A stretch of DNA of 64,000 bases from Verpa conica (lineage: Eukaryota > Ascomycota > Pezizomycetes > Pezizales > Morchellaceae), in NCBI GenBank assembly GCA_033030425.1, contig JAUFSD010000011.1:124001-188000 (forward strand), written 5' to 3'. Shown here piece by piece: positions 58,673 through 64,000 of the stretch. Made by a program: the position numbers and the translations under genes. Within the stretch, counting starts at the first letter, position 1. Every line of letters begins with the position of its first letter. The notes under the pieces were generated by a model that searched no databases, was not told the origin of the DNA, and saw only the letters and a program-made list of their open reading frames with translations.

Positions 58673-61343
58673 ATGCTTGGACAAACTCTCAGGAACTCTT
58701 TGTTCCTGTACATTTTGGCGATCTTTTCTTTGGTGTCGGGAAAGCCGGTGTTGGAGAAGAGAGCTACCCAGGTTTCTCTCATCAGCTATACTTATACAAA
58801 TGGTGTTCTTGCTGGGTCGATTAATGTTTGTTTTTTTGCGGTGTCCTCGTAGGGTTTTTCCGATGTGTGCTGATGTTGGTTTGTAGATCCAAAATATCGC
58901 CTACACAAAGGTTGTTACGGTTGTCTACGCCGTTGGTAGTTCATGGGTCAGCACTCAAACGATAGCCGCTTCCTACTCTGCAGCTGGTGCAAGCGGTTAT
59001 GAGACATGGGTGTTCTCCGGGACTGCAACTGGTGCTACCCAGTTCTATATCAAATACGATGTCAGCGGTACCTCGTAAGTCCATTGTTACACCTGGTTCA
59101 GCTGTTGTAGTACTAATTAGGAACAGTTACTATGACCCCGGGAACTCTGTCAACTACTCGATCGGCACCGCCAGCTCTACCAGCTCCACTGCCGCAGCAA
59201 CCAGCTCAACCACAGTAGCTACCACCACTGTCGCAGCAAGCTCAAGCACCACCTCCTCGACGACAGTTGCGAGCTCCACCACAGTCCCTGTCGGAACTGG
59301 CGCTGTCAGCCCATCCCAGCCACCCTCTATTCTTCTAGCTAGCATCCCTACCGAAGCTGCCGCCACTGCTCCTTCCGGCTGCGCAAACTGGAATGGCGGC
59401 GACAGCTGCTCCGGCGACGGTGTTTACAGTATTCCGAATTCTGCCGAGAACCGCCGCTGGCAGACTCCCCCCGAGGGCAATACCGCCTATGTCTCGACAT
59501 TCCAGAACTACAGAGACCTTGTTGGGTACGCTGATATCCAGTACAACGCTGCCCGCACTGCTGCTGTTGTCGTTGTTAACGCTGCTTCCCGTACCGGAGA
59601 GACTTTGACTTACAACTTTGGCGGTAACTCTCAGTCCAGCAACAGCTTCCAGGTTTCATCATCTTTGACCAGCTCTTTGGCGATTATTGTTACTTCCGCT
59701 AGCGGGAAGAAGTTGACGTTGGAGCCGTTGAACTTCATCTGGCAGAACAACGCGCTTACCGGGGCTTTGAGCACCTTCAATAACGGTCAGAAGGGTGGTA
59801 TCGCTGAGCTTTTTGGATGGCCTTATAATGATATCGCGTCGGAGTGCTCTTTCCTCGGAAAGGCTGGTTACATGGGTGTCAAGATCTGGCCGCCTACTGA
59901 GCATGTCTGGGGATCAAACTACTATGAGACCGATAACCAGTTCCGTCCTTGGTATTTCGTTTATCAGCCTGTCTCATATAGGCTGCACTCGCGTATGGGA
60001 ACTAGGGCTGAGCTGAGGGCTATGATCCAGACCTGTCGCACCGCTGGTGTTCGTGTCTATGCTGATGCTGTCATCAACCACATGGTTGGACAAGGAACTG
60101 GTAAGGGCGATCATTTCCACCCCACCACTACAAAACTAACATATTTCCCTCAACAGATATCCAGAACCACCGTGTTAGCGACTGCAGTCTCTACAGTGGC
60201 CACAACGCTACTGACGGTTCTCCATACTACACTTCTGGGTGAGTCTAGCTCTTTTGGTATAATCCTCCTCAGCGATCATTGACTAAACTATTCTAAAAAT
60301 AGAAACACCTTCTTGATCAACCCCTTCACCAGCACTCGCCCCACCTTTGAGTTCCCATCTGTACCGTACGGTCCTACCGATTTCCACTGCGAGCGAACCC
60401 TCAGCTCCTGGACCGACGGGAACATCATCACCAAAGGCTGGCTCGTGGGACTTACCGATCTCAACACCGAGAAAGCGTACGTACAAGACCGCATCGCCTC
60501 CTACCTCGTCGACCTCATGTCCATCGGTTTCTCCGGCTTCCGTGTCGACGCCGCAAAGCACATCGGCCCCGCATCCATGGCCGCAATCCTTGGCCGTGTC
60601 CGCACAAAGCTTGGTGGTAGTATGCCCGCCGATTGGATCACATGGTTGGAGGTCATCATGGGCGGAGAGTCTAGCTTGTTGGCGTGCGGCGGTGGCGAGT
60701 GGTCTTGGTATACGAATCTTGATACCCAACTTAAGGCTGTGGGCTTCAGTGATGCAGATGTCGCAAAGGTTAAGGTCTGGAGTTCGGATTATCCTAAGGA
60801 GATGCCGATCTGTGGGTCTTGGATAATTCCGGCTTCTCGCTTCGTCATCCAGAACGACGACCACGATCAACAAAACCCAGTAAGCACCATCTCGTCTCTT
60901 GTAGTCTTTGCGTAATATTAGGGAAGAAATACTAACAAAAAAAAAACTCATAGGGCTCCTCATCCCGCGATATGCAAGACAAAGGCTCAGTGCTCATCAA
61001 AGACAAAGACGTCGCCAAACACCGAGCCTTCGAAGTCCAACTCTTCTCCCGCACAGACGCAGACTGGCAGATCAAGGCTGTTCTCTCCTCATACATGTTC
61101 ATGGACAACGGCGCCGCCGGCTTTCCGGACGGTTACTCTGATTGCTCACTCTACACTGGATCCCAGTCTACTTCTGGATGTCTGGGTGTTCCGAAGGATA
61201 CGGCGTATGTCTCGGGTGCTTGCTCCTACACTATGACGGCTGGGAAGTACACTAGAGTTCATCGTGATATTGCGATTATTAATGCTATGAGGACTTGGGT
61301 TGGGCTTGGTACTACTACTGCGGCGGCTTTGGGAACATGTTAA
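58673..61343 (+). CDS. Secreted GH13 alpha-amylase with N-terminal starch-binding domain
   Basis: Six exons (58673-58825, 58887-59074, 59127-60100, 60157-60238, 60303-60879, 60954-61343) close to 787 residues. A signal peptide (LYILAIFSLVSG) and a Kex2 site (LEKR) precede a CBM21-like domain (KVVTVVYAVGSSW, GYETWVFSG). A Ser/Thr/Ala-rich linker of about 60 residues follows, then the catalytic domain. GH13 regions: I in DAVINHMV; II with the nucleophile Asp in GFRVDAAKHI; III with the acid/base Glu in TWLEVIMGGE; IV in FVIQNDDHDQQ, longer than the usual NHD. It hydrolyses alpha-1,4 glucans outside the cell. Unrelated to the nicotinate genes. Confidence 0.85.
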
Positions 61344-61689
61344 AATGGGGGGTGTTTTGTGTTTTTGGTTCGGTTTTTTTTTTTTGTGGATTGTGGCGTG
61401 TATTGAGTTTGAGAACTGGTTTGGCTTGTATTTCTATTACAGATTGGAATTTAAAAAAAAAAGGGTTTGTTTCTGAGTGCCTTTTGCTTCCTTTGGATGC
61501 TGTTTTTTTTAGTAGGGTGTTTTATTTGAATGTGAAGTAGATGTGCTCGTTTGGTTGGATTGGAAAAACTATCACTTGGTTGATCTACCTCGGAGGTGCT
61601 CGGAACGCCTTATGTATGTCATAATATGATAGGCTCTTGGTACTGCCGATAAACCCTCGGCTAGATTACCACCACTAGCTACTACCTTG
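61344..61689. other. 3' flank of the amylase gene
   Basis: T-rich terminator-like region without further features. Confidence 0.4.
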
Positions 61690-61697
61690 CTCACAGC
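61690..61697. repeat. Left 8-bp target duplication of the hAT MITE
   Basis: CTCACAGC, identical to 62169-62176. Confidence 0.8.
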
Positions 61698-62168
61698 TAA
61701 TGTGGTCCACGAGGCCGCTCGAGGCGAGGTAGGGGAGGTGGTCTCGAGGTGCCTCGGCTTTGTAAGCCTCTGGCTTTGGCTCGCCTTGGGTATTAGGAGT
61801 CTGGCCTTGAGGCATAGAACTATTTTTAGTAATAATTTAAAAGCTATTAAATACTCCACTACAAAGTATCTTAGTGTAGTTCCCTGCTGCTACCTACTAC
61901 CCTATTACCTATTTTATGGCCTTTTGAGTCAAGCTCACTAATAGTGGGTGATGAATTGTGGTGGGAATGACCAAGGTAACCTATTTTACTCCTACTAGAG
62001 TCTGTAATTTTTTATTTAATTTATTATTATTTACCTCGAGCCACCTCGAGGCGAGCCCAGAGAGAAGCCTCGAGGTACCTCGACCTTGTGGCCCCCCGGC
62101 CTTGCGCCTCCTCGAGGCCGATACCTCAAGGCGAGGCCCGAGGCGCCTCGGCCTCGTGGACCACACTA
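61698..62168. mobile_element. hAT-type MITE, 471 bp
   Basis: The ends are TAATGTGGTCCACGAGGCC and the inverse of TAGTGTGGTCCACGAGGCC, with an exact 8-bp duplication outside. Eight-base duplications and TAGTG-type ends are the hallmark of hAT elements. Subterminal regions are full of CCTCGAGG-like words, possible transposase binding sites; the middle is AT-rich. No transposase frame. Confidence 0.82.
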
Positions 62169-62176
62169 CTCACAGC
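62169..62176. repeat. Right 8-bp target duplication of the hAT MITE
   Basis: CTCACAGC, identical to 61690-61697. Confidence 0.8.
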
Positions 62177-63859
62177 ATATTTAGGAATCTCCACCAATCT
62201 CTATTGGAATAGCTACCTAATTAGGTATAGCTCTTTCCAGAAATAGGTGATAACAGTTTATTAGCAAGAGTATGGAAAGTCTTGAGAAGGGTATTTATTA
62301 GGGTTTTAGGGTATCGTAAGACTAGATAAGGCAGACATATATATAAAGAGGGCATAGAAGCCTTTCTCTCTCCTAGTTAACTGCTCCCTATGGAAGGGTT
62401 TCCACGCCTTCTTTATATATACGCCTTAGCCAATCACACGATAACCCAAACCCTGAGAAACCTCCTTGTCAAGCTTTTTCATAAGATTACTAATAAACCT
62501 CGGGGTCACCTGGTATTACCTGTCTCTGACAAGCGCTATACCTAATTAGGTAGTCATTCCCTAAAGTTCAAAGAGATAGGAATAAATTAGATAAACGGTT
62601 ATGAAGCCCCTCCTTTTATACAAAAATGGGCTTCAGTGCCAAGCCGTTTCGAGAAATACTCTATATAAGCGGAAGAAGACAAGTATGCGCCTTGTTACAA
62701 AGTGTGGCAACCGCTTATTAAAATCTCTATTATAGATCTTCCTAAATAGCCTGGATCTTCACCTTGTCATTTCGGCGAGACCTCCATATAAGCGGGCCGA
62801 CCACGGCCCGATATAGGGATATATAGGAGTAGGAGTACGCCCCTAGGGCAGTAATAGACCATTGAACCTTTCTATTTTTCAACAATCTTATTGTAGATGC
62901 TTCCTAATAAGGATAGCTAATGGGCGGTTTCATATATGAGTCACGTGTTTTCCTATTTGCTAGGTTTGAGGATCCAGGTAAAGGCATACCATATGAGGGT
63001 TTAGGGTTTTCTCTTTTGGAGCATATATCAATAGATCTCTCTATCTCTTTTAGACAATCAATTCAGCACGTTATTACCACAAATCAAGCGGTGAGCGAGG
63101 GAAGCGAGGGGACAGATTGAAGAGCGCAAGTTACTAGTGCTGTGTTTGTATGGCGGACTGTTTTGTTGGAAGTTTTGATTTTTGTTTTGTTTTTGTTTTT
63201 GTTATTTTTGTTTTTGTTTTTGCGTTTTTCACAAGTATTTGAAGTGCGAATACTTTAGCTCTAGGGCTCCATGTATTTATGAAAAATTCATTCATTCATT
63301 ACCACAAATCTCTAGCATCTATCAGCGAGTGATAGGATATGATGCACCTCCGGCCGGTCCAGTTTATTCTGTATGTAGATCACCCTTAGAGATAATAGTA
63401 GGGTGTGATTCTAGGTACTCAATATTCACTGGTAGTGCATATCGGAAAGCTATGCTAGAATAATAATTGACATTACGTGGTTGTAAGCTGTGGTCAGGGT
63501 CTTATAATAGCACCGCCACACCAGCTACCATTACTTAGGTCACTTAATTAGAATCTGCCGCAAAAAAAAACTCTATATTAGTGGGCAAAAGACCTAGCTC
63601 TAGTCTCTTCTTTATATCTCTGTTTGGTGTTCTGTGTTGTTGCAATCATATATATTGTGCTGAGTTTTTTCTGTTGCCCCGTCACTTGGGCTACAATCTC
63701 AGTCTGGGTATATAATTGTAGCCCAAGTATGGACTAGACAGAAACAGACACATAAGCCCTATAGCCTTCATTATAATTATTGGCTAGGGAGTAGTCTTTG
63801 TCTAGTGCTTACTCCTATAATTTCTACAGGCGATCTCAAACGCCGGGAAAGCCTTTAAG
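62177..63859. other. Gene-poor tail
   Basis: No gene supported. A (TTTTG)n tract lies at about 63178-63225 and a short perfect hairpin at 63684-63728. Confidence 0.5.
63684..63728. repeat. Short perfect inverted repeat
   Basis: The 14-base arms ACTTGGGCTACAAT and ATTGTAGCCCAAGT are separated by 17 bases. It could be a hairpin or the ends of a tiny element. Confidence 0.7.
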
Positions 63860-63972
63860 TACTAGCGAAGCCGAGAGATTATTAAATCACATGACGTTAT
63901 CTTGGTGAGTAGGACGGATTTGCCCACCAAGATAAGGTCATGTGATTTAATGATCTCTCGGCTTCGCTAGTA
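63860..63972. repeat. Foldback element with arms of about 50 bp
   Basis: The arms at 63860-63909 and 63923-63972 are reverse complements with about three mismatches, around a 13-base loop. Both begin TACTAGCGAAGCCGAG from the outside. It could be a foldback MITE, or the end of a larger element cut by the window edge. Confidence 0.82.
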
Positions 63973-64000
63973 TTAGGTGGCGTACGTTTTCCCAAGGAAT

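Noticed and set aside
59154..61141. Several frames of 70-226 codons antisense or out of phase within the amylase gene
   Set aside because: Shadows of GC-biased amylase exons.

Overview
The window is nuclear DNA of a filamentous ascomycete (Pezizomycotina). Genes carry short introns of about 50-80 nt with GTRNGT-like donors and CTAAC-like branch points. The gene families fit this: a NACHT NLR with long C-terminal repeats, a chromovirus, a MULE, a secreted GH13 amylase and nicotinate-pathway enzymes. Pezizomycetes is possible but not shown. Exon models were made by hand; where I say a model closes, the exon lengths sum to a whole number of codons and the frame follows the family consensus.

Left part (1-15.6 kb). 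After the 3' end of one gene comes a Mutator-like element (913-9892) with 98-bp terminal inverted repeats. A degenerate Ty3/gypsy chromovirus (2742-9163, 5-bp target duplication TTAAT) sits inside its transposase gene. Then come a small secreted protein gene (10501-11196), about 2.5 kb without a gene, and an orphan gene for a charged protein (13724-15630).

Central part (16.1-55.5 kb). This reads as a nicotinate (hnx) catabolism supercluster like that of Aspergillus nidulans, in the order hxnX(-), hxnM(-), hxnW(+), hxnN(-), hxnV(+), hxnR(+), hxnS(+), hxnY(-), then hxnZ(+) about 10 kb further on. HxnS hydroxylates nicotinate, HxnX makes the dihydroxypyridine, HxnV and HxnW act on the ring, HxnM opens a cyclic imide, HxnN removes the amide nitrogen, HxnZ is the likely transporter and HxnR the C2H2 regulator. 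No hxnT-like flavin oxidoreductase is visible. The regulator seems cut short, with relics of its C-terminal domain in several frames downstream. A NACHT NLR with about 20 repeats of roughly 30 residues, some near-identical at DNA level, lies between hxnY and hxnZ.

Right part (55.8-64 kb). A small unknown gene and a secreted GH13 alpha-amylase with an N-terminal starch-binding domain are followed by a gene-poor tail. The tail holds a hAT-type MITE with an 8-bp target duplication and a near-perfect foldback at the window edge. A pogo-type MITE lies inside the hnx cluster between hxnW and hxnN.
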